The notes beneath the pieces are model-generated. The model was not told the origin of the DNA. It searched no databases and saw only the letters and a program-made list of their open reading frames with translations. A program made the position numbers and the translations under genes. A DNA stretch of 64,000 nt from Ceratothoa steindachneri (Eukaryota > Arthropoda > Malacostraca > Isopoda > Cymothoidae): positions 2,843,886-2,907,885 of the forward strand of contig OZ018328.1 in NCBI GenBank assembly GCA_963969495.1, read 5' to 3'. Positions within the stretch are counted from its first letter, which is position 1. Each line of letters begins with the position of its first letter. Below are positions 33,989-46,774 of the stretch, piece by piece.

Positions 33989-36612
33989 ACATAACATAAC
34001 ATAATTTAACAGATGACAAAAGCCACAAGGGCCTATCAAAGGTCATCCGTATCCATCAAATCCCACCCATATAATGCATCCATAGGATTTTGTCAGATCA
34101 TGCAGCTACAATATACAATTTAACAATCCATAGGAATGTCCAACCATGCATCTACAATATATAATTTAAAGCCTCCATAGGAGTCAGTCAAAAACAAAAT
34201 CAAAGTCCCCCAAAATATACAATAAAAAGAAACTGCATCCACAGGAATGAGTCAAGAAACATATCCACATACCAAAAAGTAAGAAATTAACCCTCCATCC
34301 CCATATAATCATCCAATCTGCGCTTGAAAACATTCAAGTTTGGGCTGTCTACAGTCTCAGGTGGCAAACTATTCCAATAATCTACCACTCTGTTAGTGAA
34401 AAAATATTTTCTAACATCCAGTCTGCACCCCTGTTTTTTAATCTTTAAGTGGTGGCCTCTAGTTCTATTACTACCTTCTAACTCAAATAACTTGCTGAAA
34501 TCTAATTTATCCATCCCAGAAAAGATTTTAAAAAGCTCAATCATATCTCCCCTCACACACCTTCTTTCAAATGAAAACATATTTAATACCCTCAGTCTAT
34601 CTTCATATTCAAGGTGCTTCAGGGATGGTATTATTTTTGTTGCCCTCCTTTGTACTGACTCTAATAAGTTTATATCATGTCTAAAATGTGGTGACCATGC
34701 CTGTATACAGTACTCTAAATGTGGCCTGACATAAGAGTTGTATAGTTTAAGGATGACCTCCTTACTCTTGTAGCTAACATTTCTTTTAATGTAACCTAGC
34801 ACCCTATTTGCTCTATTTTTTGCCTCAATACACTGCTTTGAAAATTTCAGTGACCTATCTACTACCACTCCTAAGTCTTTCTCATCTTCAACTGAATTAA
34901 GCCAATATCCATCCATCTCATAGCTAAATTCCCTATTATCTCTCCCCATGTTAATAACTTTGCATTTATTAAGGTTAAAAGTCATCTGCCACTTCTGAGC
35001 CCAAGCTAACAGCTTATCTAAGTCACCCTGCACTTTAAAGCTACCCTCAACCTCTTTGACTACAGCTGCCAATTTAGTGTCATCAGCAAAAATTGACACT
35101 TTGCTATTTACACCTTGCCCAAGATCATTTACATAGATTATAAATAATAAAGGGCCTAAAACTGATCCCTGAGGTACGCCACTAATAACATTCCTCCATT
35201 CTGACCTCACTCCATTCAGTACAACTCTCTGTTTCCTATTTTTCAGCCATTCAGTTATCCAATTTAAAACGTTCCCACATATCCCATGCAGCTTTAATTT
35301 ATGAACTAGTCTTCTATGTGGAACCTTATCAAAAGCTTTGCTGAAATCTAAGTAGATCACATCAACTTTCTCACCCCTATCTAATTCTTTAGTTACATAA
35401 TCCATAAAATCCAGTAAATTAGTTAAACACGATCTATCTTTTCTAAAACCATGCTGAGCATCATTAATTAACCTGCTACTCTCTAGATGATCAGAAATTC
35501 CCTTCTTAACCATCTTCTCAAGAATTTTACAGACTATAGAAGTTAAGCTTACTGGTCTAAAGTTATTTGGGTCCTCTTTGCTTCCCTTTTTAAAAATTGG
35601 CACTACATTTGCCAATTTCCAATCATTTGGTACTTCTCCAGACTCTAGTGATCTAATAAATATCTTCTCGAGAGCTACTGCAATACTTTCTACACCTTCT
35701 TTGAGTATCCTAGAATGAATGTTGTCAGGGCCAGATGCCTTACTAGTATTTAACTGAATTATAAGCCCTTTAATTTCTTCTCTGTCTATATTAATAGAAT
35801 TTATCACTACTTCCCTTGACCTAGAATTATCATCAATTAATCTAACTGGTTTCTCCTCTGTGAATACTGAAGCAAAATGATCATTAAGGACCTCTACTAT
35901 TTCCTCATCAGATTCTTTCAAAACCCCTTCATATTTAATAGGTCCTATTTTATCACTGTTAGATTGATTATTGATTCTATAATAGCTAAAGAATTTTTTA
36001 GGATCTTTATTATTATTTTTAGCTAAATTAATTTCTGCTGTCCTTTTGGTCTTCTTAATAATCTTATTTAGTTCATTTCTGGTTGACCTATAATGGTTTA
36101 AATTATCTAAACTACTCTCACTTTGTAATCTCTGGTATGCCCTTTTTTCTCTGAAACTTTATTAGCTATTTCTTGGTTCCACCATAATGGTTTCCTACAT
36201 TTCTTCCTAATAGACTTCATCGGAATACACTGTTCCTGAACCCTGTTTAATATAGTCTTAAAAATATCCCACATCTCATAAGTATTCTTTCCATGGAATT
36301 CTATATCCCACCTAATCTGATTTAGCATGCTGCGTAATTTATCGTAATCTCCCCTATAAAAATTTGGAATTTTCGTGGAGTTTGTCGTTGTTCTACCCTT
36401 AACTATTTGCAAATTAAACCGAACCATCTGATGATCACTGTTTCCCAATGATTCCCCTACACTCAATCCTTGAACTAAGTGATCATCATTTGAAAGAATT
36501 AGATCTAATATATTGGCACCCCTTGTTGGCTTATTAACAAATTGGATCAAAAAGTTATCCTCAAAACACTCCATAAACTTACAACTTGCTCTATCTCTTC
36601 CTATCATATTTT
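33989..36612 (-). mobile_element. CR1-b LINE, 5'-truncated, inserted in C2
   Basis: A second, distinct CR1-like family (its endonuclease and RT differ clearly from C1/C2) interrupts C2 between ...NYRNIDWK (36,613) and ALVGDQ... (33,985). It starts inside the endonuclease and ends with a 3'UTR and (TTATG)n in element sense (plus-strand CATAACATAACATAA, 33,990-34,004). The target would be TGGAAAGCTCTT; the shared AAA on both sides may be a short duplication. Confidence 0.85.
34287..36606 (-). pseudogene. CR1-b ORF2: endonuclease C-terminus and reverse transcriptase
   Basis: The endonuclease C-terminal part is at 36,606-36,107 (TRGANILDLILSND, LGNSDHQMVRF, then a linker). A frame change follows, then a 544-codon open block from 35,921 to the stop at 34,287, whose first codon is TTG (not an initiator), holding the whole RT. 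Motifs: SGPDNIHSRILKEG, FRPVSLTSIVCKILEKMV, QHGFRKDRSCLTNLL, LDFSKAFDKVPH, SGVPQGSVLGPLLFIIYVNDL, FADDTKLAAVV (catalytic FADD, about 35,070-35,100). The CR1-typical C-terminus is VRPHLEYCIQAWSP...NRVVDYWNSLPPETVDSPNLNVFKRRLDDYM. The RT block has no stop. The 5' truncation and the frameshift near 36,000-36,100 make it non-autonomous. Confidence 0.9.
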
Positions 36613-37153
36613 CCAGTCTATATTTCTGTAATTAAAATCGCCCATTATACACACATGCTTACTTCTACATGCCCGTTCAATCTCCTGCCACAGAAGATTT
36701 GAACCTTCCTTACTAAGATTTGGTGGTCTGTATAATAATCCTATGACAAGCTTGTTTTTACCTTCCTTTACATTTAGCCATAATGACTCTGTGTTATCAT
36801 CTAATTTAATTGTACTGTTTACACAACACTGGAGATTATGTTTAATATAAATAATAACCCCTCCTCCTCTCTTCCTATTCCTATCTGTATGGAACATGTT
36901 AAAGCCCACAATCTCAACCTCAGGTTTAAAGTGATTACCTGCCAAATCAAGCCATGACTCTGTTATCGCAATTATATCAAAATTCTTTTCACTCGCTAAC
37001 GCTCTTAAGAGATCTATCTTATTCCTTATACTCCGACCATTTGTGTAGTATATTTTTAATGTTTTTTTATTATTCCCATCTTCATTGCCTTTGTGCTTTT
37101 TTATTCCTAGTTATCTGCTCATTCACTTGTGCATTAGTCCCCCTATAACGCAT
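36613..37153 (-). pseudogene. CR1-a C2 ORF2 start: endonuclease N-terminal half
   Basis: Equivalent to the ORF2 start of C1 (ATG 59,822), with ATG at 37,153-37,151. After an early frame change in an A-run (about 37,080) it reads IYYTNGRSIRNKIDLLRALASEKNFDIIAITESWLD, MAGNHFKPEVEI.GFNMFH, KRGGGVIIYIK, LVIGLLYRPPN and CIMGDFNYRNIDWK, that is, endonuclease motifs up to the GDFN catalytic Asp/Asn. CR1-b interrupts it immediately afterwards. Confidence 0.85.
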
Positions 37154-37251
37154 CAGTATGCCCTCTCCCCTAGCAATTCCTCTATCTCTGCATCCCTTCC
37201 ATTTCCTACACCTGCCCTCTATTCCTGTTATTCCCTTACCTCTAACAGCTT

Positions 37252-38024
37252 CTAGTTTCCCACCTGTAAGGACCTAATCACACTATCCTGCTCCCCCCAT
37301 AGAACCTCAACACCTGCCCGACTAAGATGGAGCCCATCCATTGCATACAACCTCCTATTCCCATAAAACCCTCCCCAGACATCTACAAACACCAACCCCA
37401 ACTCCTGACACAGTCCTTTCACAAATTCATTCAAGCCAATTGCACGCGACCACCATTCTACCCCCACATCCAATCTCGGAAGCACACCAGAAACAACACC
37501 TTTTACTCATCCTTTCAACTAACCTTTTATACTGCTCACGTAACTCACATGTACCCACCCTCTTTACATCATTCACTGCCACATGCGTAATCACAACTGC
37601 ATCCCTCTCACACCCAGAAACCAGCCTATCATACCTCTCACAAACATCACTTACACCAGCACCCGGCAGACAAACTCTCTTTCCCTTCCACTTGCTATCA
37701 CTCAACTTCCTTTCTAAATACCTAATCTGAGAGTCACCCCCATCACTAGCACCTCAGTCATTCTCCTATTCTGTCTTGGCCTAACATTACCCTCCCTCCT
37801 GCTCTCAGTCACACTACCACCCATCATGCTTTCATCCACAATCACACCAGGCAAATCACTTTCACACTCTTCCTCTCTCAGGACATTGAATCTGTTAGTC
37901 AACCTAACAGGTTCTATGTTCCTCTCATTCACACACCTAACCTGTCCTAACTTATCTATCATATCCATTTTCACCCACCATTCATCATCACTCACAACTT
38001 CCACACTGTTCCCAGTCCTAGCCC
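37252..38024 (-). pseudogene. CR1-a C2 ORF1, central linker and esterase-like domain
   Basis: Reads ...VEVVSDDEWWVKMD... (38,004) to VLVMG, shifts frame at GGGGG (37,736-37,740) into DSQIRYL, and continues as the SGNH-hydrolase-like part: CLPGAGVSDVCERYDRLV, VVITHVAVND, LPRLDVGVEWWSRAIGLNEFV, MDGLHLSRAGVEVLW, stop at 37,252. CR1 ORF1 proteins are known to carry esterase (SGNH) and PHD-like domains; this matches. An extra frameshift lies near 37,470. The N-terminal zinc-binding part lies at 55,476-55,699, beyond insertion D. Confidence 0.85.
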
Positions 38025-38031
38025 GTTACTA
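38025..38031 (+). repeat. Target-site duplication of insertion D (GTTACTA), left
   Basis: GTTACTA here and at 55,469-55,475 flanks element D exactly. Removing D plus one copy restores an uninterrupted CR1-a reading order. Confidence 0.85.
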
Positions 38032-38636
38032 GCGGGGTGCCTCAAGGTTCTGTCCTGGGACCACTACTATTCATCATCTACGTCAATGACATGGACGGTG
38101 ACATGGTTGCCAAGATTTCCAAATTTGCTGACGATACCAAGCTTGGTATGAACGTTGCAAAGGATGGAAATACTGCCCGCCTGCAGGAAGATCTTGGGAA
38201 GATTGGGGAGTGGTCGGACACGTGGCAAATGCCTTTTAACGTGGGGAAATGCAAAGTGATGCATATCGGCCACAGAAACCCCCAATCTCAGTATATCCTT
38301 AAGGGCACTGCTATGGAATCCACCCACACTGAGAAGGACTTGGGTGTAACAATCACTAGTGATCTCAAGTTCTCGAAACAGTGCATTGAGGCGGAGAAAA
38401 AGGCCCAAAGGATGCTAGGCTATATTAAGCGCCAGTTTGGTTATCGGAACCAGGAGATTGTACTGTGCCTGTACAACTTACTTGTCCGACCGCACCTGGA
38501 GTATGCCGTACAATTTTGGAGTCCTTCATTGCGAAAGGACATCGCGAGATTGGAACGCGTACAAGCCAGGGCAACCAAGCTGATTTCCTCTATCCGACAT
38601 AAAAGTTATGAGGATAGACTAAGGGAATTAGTATAA
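38032..38636 (+). pseudogene. LINE D reverse transcriptase, first part
   Basis: An open block of 200 codons: GVPQGSVLGPLLFIIYVNDMDG, FADDTKLGMNV (catalytic FADD), WQMPFNVGKCKVMHIG, EKDLGVTITSDLKFSKQCIEA, VRPHLEYAVQFWSPSLRKDI, and YEDRLREL, where the BEL LTR begins. The stop at 38,634-38,636 is inside the LTR. The RT resumes with DLFSLETRRLRGQL at 55,074. It is a third CR1-like family, distinct from CR1-a and CR1-b. Confidence 0.9.
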
Positions 38637-39113
38637 GAACTTTTAATGAGTTAAACTTAACATGAGCAAAGAGAATGATAAAAGATTGGCTTACCTTGGG
38701 AAAAGGACTAATACTGTTTCCAGGGATTTATGATATTTCGTTCCAGAGAATATCGTTGCCGTCTGGAGTAGCTTATTCCTCTTGTTAGTATTTTTGGTAA
38801 GCTATCTTAACTTTCTCTTGTAACAATGAATTTTATTGAAAAGGACGTCCAGAACGCCTTTAGTTATGATTACGTGACTGTTGACCCTTTTGTGAGAACT
38901 GAGAGAGCAGACGCTTTTTCTTCTGCGCCGAAGCCTTTGTCATGAGTCATGCAATATTAAATTTAGTGAAAACGATCGCCTGGTTAACATAAAAGTTTAG
39001 CCAAGCAAATTATCATTCTCTAAAAAAAATTAATGAATATTTTGTATTTAAATTTATGATTGAAATATATAGAATAATGAAAATGACAATGATATCAAAC
39101 ATAAATTATTATA
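38632..39113 (-). repeat. BEL element E 3' LTR (intact copy)
   Basis: 482 bp, TATAAGAACTT...AAATTATTATA on the plus strand. Near-identical to the two halves at 45,602-45,845 and 54,832-55,069. It contains ATTACGTGAC at about 38,868, the unbroken form of the site where F inserted in the other LTR. Confidence 0.93.
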
Positions 39114-39125
39114 TTTTCCCTCTCA
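39114..39125 (-). other. Polypurine tract of element E
   Basis: In element sense GAGAGGGAAAA directly abuts the 3'LTR start, as required for plus-strand priming. It supports the LTR boundary. Confidence 0.75.
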
Positions 39126-39217
39126 ACAGAAGTGCAATGAACCATTGCACAAATGAACATATGTTAAAGGAAGGTAAAGTTGACAAAAAAATGAATTTAA
39201 AGAACACTCCATTATAG

Positions 39218-40812
39218 CTACTCTCTCAAGGTTTTGCACCATTCATGCATTCTGTCAACGCATGTTTTAGCAGCTAACCGTTTAGATCGAGTACCTAGTG
39301 CATTAACTGGTGGAGTATCATTAACATTTCTTGAGTTGTTATCCTTAATATTAATTGTTCCTTTAACCAAATCATTTACTGAACTTTGATTAGATAGACT
39401 TTGATTTGAAATATTTAAAGAATCTGTCGCAGAATAACCGGAAGGAACATCATCCTTACTTGTTTCACGATCAACTACTACATCATCTCCAGCAACAAAT
39501 TTCTCGCAGAATTGATCACCGACACCTGATGAGTCATTGTGAGCATGTGTCAGTGATAATTCCAGAGAATATAAATGATTAATAGAATGATGAACAATTT
39601 GTCCATCTCCTCTTTTGACTTTAACACTTCTAACTTTATTGTCACATCCGACAACTAGTTCTATTATTCTACCCAATAACCAGTATGGGCGTGGTTTATT
39701 AGGCAATTTTATTAAAACTACATCACCAGATTTTATTCTATTAAACCAATTATTTTCATGAAGTTCTCTATAATGCTCTCTAAGGCTTAATAGGTAATTT
39801 TCATACCATAAATCCTTAAAATGTAAAAAAACTTTGTTGCGAAGTTCAAGAGACTCGAGGAGTCCCTCTCTGGTTGGAGGATCTCCATCCCATATACTAT
39901 TATCATTAGAGTCTCTTAATAATATGAAAGGATTTGTATTTATTTTCAAAAAGGAATTAGGGGTAATGATTTCTAAGTCATTATCAGATGACCTATATGT
40001 CAATGGTCTGGAGTTAATATCAGATTGAATATCTGCAATCACAGTCAGAAGCTCAAAATAAGAAAGTCTTGCTCTTCCTATGCTTTTATATAAACAAGTC
40101 TTAATAGTACGGATGAGACGTTCCCAGGTGGAACCAACCCAAGCTGAGTAAACTGGTATCCTAATATGTTTGATATTAAAGTTTCTAAATTGATTATTAA
40201 ATTAATCTGTGCCCATTGCCTTTTCTAATAAATTTCCACCAGATACAAATGACCTAGCATTATCACTATACAGAGTAGATGGGACACCATACAAATTAAC
40301 AAACCTAAAGAATGCTAGGATGAAGCTACGCATAGACATATCTGGGACTAATTCAATGTGAACAGCTCTAACATTTAAACACGTAAAGACTAATAAATAC
40401 ATTTTGATGTTCTTGCCAGTTGAATCATTTACCCAAAGATGACCAGTATAATCTATCCCTGTATGATTAAAGGGTTTAACAAAATTTACTCTATGTTTGG
40501 GAAGATTAGTCATCTTAGGATATTTGAAAGATAGTGAATTGAATTTATGACAAATCATGCATTGACGCAGTATTTTTTTGACAATCTGTCTCATACGTGG
40601 AATCCAAAATCCTCCCATTCGAACAGCATTCAACGTTGATTGTATTCCAAGATGTTTACATCTGCGATGGTAAGATTCTACAATTAATGTTGTGAGATGG
40701 TGATCCTTGGCCAGCAAAATAGGATTTACAATGTTGTAATCATACATAGCTGTTTTCCCAATTCTACCTTTGGATCTTATAACCCCCTTTTCATCTAAAA
40801 ATAAATCGTCTA
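39218..40812 (-). pseudogene. BEL/Pao integrase and C-terminal domain (element E pol, distal part)
   Basis: Continues pol after a one-base frame change near 40,812 (reads SIDDLFLDEKGVIRSKGRIGKT). HHCC zinc finger: YHRRCKHLG...CMICHK (40,680-40,550). Catalytic core: GIDYTGHL, SDNARSF (40,270-40,245) and, after a single in-frame TAA (40,202-40,204), WVGSTWERLIR with the Glu, giving a D,D,E set. The frame continues through INSRPLTYRS to the DUF5641-like C-terminus (GDVVLIKLPNKPRPYWLLGRI...VRSVKVKRGDG) and ends at 39,218. The nonsense codon and frameshift are the only visible defects. Confidence 0.9.
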
Positions 40813-43735
40813 TTGACTTAGTTCAGGCACTTTCTTCTTATTTCGATTGACATTTTCCAAATATTCCAATTCCTGGTGAAATTTAGATTTCTGCATATAT
40901 TTAATCCAATAGATCTTTCCTGTTTCCATAGGTTCCAAAATAATTTTCTGGCTTAAGTTAATAAAATGGAAAATATATTTAGTTACACCGAAGAGTTTAT
41001 TTAGAGAAGAAAACCTATTGATATCCAAAATAGGGGTTTCTATATTATCGTTGACTTTTAATATATTAGTAGTATGATAAACCTTAACAAGTTGTTTGCT
41101 CTCTTCTGATAAACAACCTAAGGAATTGACAGGCCATGAAATGGGAACAGTAGTGAGCCATGACGGTCCTTTGAACCATAATTCTTGCTTACTTTCAAAT
41201 TCTTTGACAGTTAATCCTCTGGTGAGCAAATCTGCAGGATTATTTTCTGAATTAACAAATTCAAAGTTCATATTAACTTGATAATTTTCTATGATAACTT
41301 TCTTGAAAACTCTAATATCTTTGATTCTGTTCATAGTAAATACACTTTTTGTTTTCACATTTTCCGTTAGTAACCAAGATAGTACTATCTGTGAATCAAC
41401 TGATATACATATATCTTTAAACTTTATGGCAGGGAAGGAATCCAAGATTGTGGGAAGACATTTTAAGGCCAAGTAAACCATCATTAGTTCTAAAGTAGGC
41501 AGAGTTCTTGGTTTTAATGGAGCCACTTTAGCCTTTGCATACAGAAGTTGTGAGTTTCCATTACTTACATTGTATACAGTGAAACCATAACATAGCTTAG
41601 AAGCATCACAAAATATGAATAAATTATTAATGTTATCTTCAGAGATGCAAGATCTAGGAAAGGTTAAGTGAAAGATTTGCTTAAAATCAGCCTGAAGTTC
41701 TTGCCACAGTTTTTTATATTGTTCTGGAATGGCTTGATCCCATGAAAGTTTCTCTGCCCAAAGCTTTTGCATTAGAATTTTACCCCGAGTTGTTATAGGC
41801 AAAATCAATCCAAGTGGATCAAATAACTTTGAAATTTGAGATAAAATATTACGTTTGGTGTTTGCAGTTTGATCGATATCAATAGCTGCTAACTGAAGAG
41901 CATCTTCCTTTATTAAGTACTTATAACCAAGCACTTTCTCACAATCATTATCATGTTGGACCATGCAGTTGTCTCTAGTAAATGCATCTCTTAGCCCTTT
42001 GCAATTAGAGTTCCAGGAACGCAACTGGAATCCACCTTCCTTCATCCTCGCATCAGATTCCTTATAGAGATCAAGTAGTTCTTCAGAATTTCCAGTGAGT
42101 ATCAAGTTATCTACATAAAAATTTGAGTTTAAGATACTTGTGCAATAATCCTTGGGATATTGGTTAACATGATGTTTAATTACATAATTTAAAATGAATG
42201 GGCTGGCATTAAACCCCAAAATAATAGTCCTATATCTGTATGTAACTAATTTGCCATCTTCGATCATGAAAAATGAAAAACGATTTTTATCTTCTTCATT
42301 TGCCAATTGAATTTGCAAAAATGCTTGTTTTATATCACTAAGCATGGTGTACCTATTAGATCTAAATTGTAACATTAGTTGGGTGAGGTTATTCATTAAA
42401 TTTATTCCAGCATATGCTGCTTCATTTAAAGATGGCTTGTTGTTAACTTTAAGAGAACAATTGAAAACCGGATGGATTTTGGTAGTAACATTGGGTTCAG
42501 ATTTTATGACTGGTCTATGAGGAATCCATATATGTTTGTGATACATTTCTGGTGAGATATCAACCTTCTCAATGATTCCATCATCTAATTGCCTTTTAAA
42601 GACCTCTTGATAGGCCTCCAATTGGCCATTCTTTTGAAGTTTATCAACTACTTTGTTGAGGATTGTGATAGCAATGCCTTCATTTGATGGAACTTCTTTT
42701 ATGATATTATCATGCCAAGGCAGGGCTACAAAATATTTATTGTCCTTGAACTCGATCTTGGATTTAAAATCTTCAATTTTCTTAGAGTCGTATTTACTTT
42801 GATCTTCACTCAATTCAGTGCATCCAACCGACTCTAAACTAAACATGTTTTCTAATCCTTGTTCTACAGAACAATCTGAAAATGCAATATCAAGTGGATT
42901 GAAATACGTTTTCCTCGGTTCCAAGACAAAATTTACATGAGTAGAGGGCTCCTCAACCCCATAAAGTTCAACAGCATCCATGAAATTAATTGAAGTATTT
43001 GTTACTGAAGATTTATCCACAGTTGCACGACTAGTTACTTGAGATGGATTTAAAAAATGCATTATGTTCCCAAAGGGCACAATACCTGTAGACATAAGCC
43101 ATGCTGTCCCATTTATACATTGTATTTTTTTCATTTTAGGAATAAATTGAATCACATCAACTCCAAGAAATCCTTGTAATATGATATTTTCACCATGTTC
43201 TGCTAGAGATTGATCTGCCATTTTAAAACCTTCAGATATTATGTTGTTAACAGCTATGGGGAGATCTGATACATGTAAATGGATATCAAATTCACTATCA
43301 ATTAATATAGGCAATGGAAGATCTTTATAGCCAGGAATACTAACGTCCATAACACATTCTTTGAATTTTCTCTTATTTGTTCCAAGAAAAGTTTTTACAT
43401 CATAATTCAAATATGCCCAATCAAAGGTATGACATTTAAGAACATCCATTACCTCCTGACTTCAATAAGATCTCTGACTGCCATCATCCAATAAACATTT
43501 AACGTTGTAAGAATTTCCTCCCCTTTTAAATCTTAATTCAATTATAGGCAACAAATATGGTTGATATGTAGAAGCACTCATGTTGATGCAAAGATTTGAA
43601 TGCAAAGATGTACCAATTTTGGGTTTGTGACAAAGTGCTGATATGTGACTATAACATTTACAGTAATAACATGGAAAACTAAGTTTATTATATTTTCCTG
43701 GACATGTCTCACTTAAATGTTTATTGCTAGTACAA
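40810..43735 (-). pseudogene. BEL/Pao pol: protease, reverse transcriptase, RNase H (element E)
   Basis: The upstream part (43,735-43,462) carries two Cys-rich knuckles (CYFCTSNKHLSETC; CYYCKCYSHISALC) and the aspartic protease motif LLDDGSQRSY. An in-frame TGA (43,462-43,464) follows, and then an 879-codon open frame from ATG 43,449 to 40,810. RT motifs: HIWIPHRPVIK, TMLSDIKQAFLQIQL, YRTIILGFNASPFILNYVIKHH and YVDNLILTG near residue 446 (YVDN in place of YVDD). The Pao-type peptidase A17/RNase H region follows: LSQISKLFDPLGLILPITTRGKILMQKLW, FCDASKLCYGF, TLPTLELMMVYLALK, SVDSQIVLSWLL and NPADLLTRG. This order is diagnostic of BEL/Pao. Confidence 0.92.
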
Positions 43736-44972
43736 AAATAACAGGAGTTTTAATTCTTTACATCTAGCCTTTCTAGAATCTAAAGTCTCATACTTGGAGC
43801 AAAGAAACATAGAATGTCCCTGAACTGCACAAAATTTATATGTTTCCTTGGCAAAGGTTACTGAGGTTTTAAAATTTTCTAGAGTAGATGACTTAGGGTG
43901 ACTCTCCATTGATTTGAAGTCAAAGGGTGGCTTGTTTTGCCCAGAGTTAAAGTTAAAGGAGGGCTTGTTTGGTTTCCAATTGAAATTATTCTTGGAATTA
44001 GCCGAAAAATCTTTACTTTCAGCAGCAATTTTATAACTACTAGAAGAAGAAGTCCTAAGTAGAGTTTTGATTATGTCGTTATAATGATAAAAAAGATTCA
44101 CCACTGTAGGGTAATTAGAATTTACTTTGTGCACTAATTCTCTTTTTATGGAGGCAGGTAACTTGGAGAATAATATATGACTGATAAGTTTGCAACCCGA
44201 CGAATCTTCCTCCAAAAGATCTATATTATAAGTTTTAAGATCATATAATAGAGCTCTACTTTCACTTATATACATTTTAACATTAGCAAATGTATTATCA
44301 AACTTAGGATATCGACAAATTAATTGTTTGAAGATTTCATCTATAATATACTCGATATCCAAAAACTCCTCTTTAAGCATTTTAAGTGCTATTTCATAGT
44401 TATCATCCGTTATAGATAAATGAGAAATGGTGTTGAAGGCATAATCAGAAAGAAAGCTTCTTAGATAAGTGAGTTTCCCAGCATCTGATAAAGATTCGCA
44501 AGCATCTATACAATCTTGAAACTGTTGTAAAAAGTTCTTATTCAAATTTATCACATGATTTACCACTAAAAGTTTTACATTTAAGTTCAGGCATTTTAAC
44601 TTGTGAATATTTGTGCACATTCACTGATTTAATAGGGTTTTCACCCATTTTTAAGGCTGTGGAAATTTTAGCTAACTTATCCGTTATACCTACTCTATAG
44701 GCTACTTGACTGTCCATTTCCTTAACTCTATTTTCATCATCTTCTGGCAATTCACCTTCGTCAAACAAGTCAATAATTAAATCATTCACTTCATCAACTT
44801 TAACCAAAAATTTTAACATATCGTCTCTTCTACTAACAAAGATATCTTGAGAAAGTTCATCTATATCTATAGTTTCTAAATTCTTTAAGGCAGCTGTTAT
44901 CCTACCTTTAAATCCAGCTCTTTTCTTAACTAATGCATTGAGTCGAGTTTCTAACTCTGGTTTAGATGACAT
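43727..44972 (-). pseudogene. BEL/Pao gag (element E), one frameshift
   Basis: Starts at ATG 44,972 (MSSKPELETRL...). The first block to 44,538 is helical and ends MPELKCKTFSGKSCDKFE. A frame change near 44,540 continues with NKNFLQQFQDCIDACESLSDAGKLTYLRSFL (DUF1759-type Pao gag core), a long helical region, an Asn/Pro/Phe-rich linker (NKPSFNFNSGQNKPPFDF) and a zinc knuckle (CAVQGHSMFLC, 43,820-43,790). It reaches 43,727, where the knuckle/protease frame of pol overlaps. It would form the particle shell. Confidence 0.88.
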
Positions 44973-45601
44973 GGTGAAGAAATCAATGCAATTTACTATA
45001 AAGTAACTAAAAATACCGCAAATAAATTGGGCACACTATTCTGCACAGAGTAATCTTAATTAATTATAAGAGCCGATATAATAGAGAAAACAAAGGTCCT
45101 AACTAACTCTTTAAACAATGAAAATACAAACAAATTATGCTCTATAGTACGATCTATAGCATTTGTAATAATCAAAACAAAATATAGAAATAAAGTATTG
45201 CCTATTAACCTTTCTACTAGGTTATATTAACTAGGTTAAATTCAAATAATGATAGCGATTTCGGCAGTAAATTATTCCTAATTTATAACATCTATGTCAA
45301 AAACAAATAAAATAGATCACTTATAAGTATAAACAATAGGCTTTAGATCTTTTACATATTTTAATACGATATCGTACTAGATTTAGAACAAAATGCAATA
45401 TAACAAAATAAATTTTACTCTAACTCGAATTATACAAGGAAAACTAATAAATATAAAAAAACAAAATTGGCAATTGGGTATCTTAATCAACAAACACTGG
45501 GTTTCATAAAAAGTGAGAGGGCAAGGGAGAAAATATTATAAGATATGTTTGATAACCAAATGGAAATGAATCAATTATTCGATATTCTCTGGAAGTTTTA
45601 A
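44973..45601 (-). other. Element E leader between 5'LTR and gag
   Basis: 629 bp, A/T-rich, many short stops. No gene and no canonical primer-binding site at the LTR edge. Confidence 0.6.
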
Positions 45602-45845
45602 TATAAGAACTTTTAATGAGTTAAACTTAACATGAGCAAAAAGAATGATAAAAGATTGGCTTACCTTGGAAAAAGGACTAATACTGTTTCCAGGGATTTA
45701 TGATATTTCGTTCCAAAGAATATCGTTGCCGTCTGGAGTAGCTTATTCCTCTTGTTAGTATTTTTGGTAAGCTATCTTAACTTTCTCTTGTAACAATGAA
45801 TTTTATTGAAAAGGACGTCCAGAACGCCTTAAGTTATGATTACGT

Positions 45846-46724
45846 TGTAGCGGGCCGAAAATATATCTCTAATCCCAATCGATAATCGATCCAACCCGCT
45901 TCCTACACTGTCCGGACGTGAGAAATCGAGGGAGAATAAAACGGATTGTATATACAGTCCCTTTACTTACAAAAAAAAGTACAATGATAATTACAGCTTA
46001 TATTTACAACAATTTTATATTTACTAGGGAAGTGTGCACACTTCAAAATGAGGCTAAATTCCCCAATCCAAACACGATACCAAAAGAGAATTTTATAACC
46101 GGGAAATACAACAATTTACTTATATTCTACACAAAACAAAAAAAAACACAACAACCGAACGAAAAGGGGGCACGCGCTATCACTTGTGTGCTGGAGGTGG
46201 GTGGTAGTAGGCTAACTTAGAAGGAGGCAGGATTGTCAACGAAGGCGGGTATGGCGGTTCAGGTGCTTAGAGAGGCACGAAAGCCCTCCATCTCAGGGCG
46301 GGGCGGAGCACTCGTCTAGAGAACCCCTCTTGCTATCAGTCCACACTTCCACTCTCTGTAGAAGAGATATATCCTCCTTTTATGACCCATTTATTTATAC
46401 ATGGATGGCGAAACTAATAAGTGGGCATTACCCGAAAATATATCGACTAGCTTACCTCTTTCCAGAATATGACGCTTTGATAAAAGTTTATTTTAAGCAA
46501 AGTACAATATTATTATAGTGATATCTCAAAATTAGCTACTATCTTTCCAGAATATAACGCCTGGAAAGAAAGAAAAACATGGTAATCATTTTATACATAA
46601 AATAAACAAAAATAAAACAAACCCATTCCCATTCACACACATTCTTACAGAGGGAGGGAGAGGGTACTGAGAAAAGGGGTGGGAGAATGGCCCTTTTACA
46701 CACACTCACATTCACTCCACCACA
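45846..46724 (-). repeat. Gypsy F 3' LTR
   Basis: 879 bp, TG...CA ends, partner of 53,949-54,827. Small open frames repeated in both LTRs (e.g. 45,918-46,220 and 54,021-54,323) are LTR shadows. Confidence 0.95.
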
Positions 46725-46738
46725 CCCCCCCCTTCCTT
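46725..46738 (-). other. Polypurine tract of Gypsy F
   Basis: AAGGAAGGGGGGGG in element sense directly abuts the 3'LTR. Confidence 0.85.
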
Positions 46739-46774
46739 AAGCCATTCGACCAGCCACTCACTAAACCCTTTCAA

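Noticed and set aside
45918..46220. 100-codon frame repeated at 54,021-54,323
   Set aside because: Duplicated because it lies in both LTRs of Gypsy F; it has no start context or domain and holds the LTR itself.
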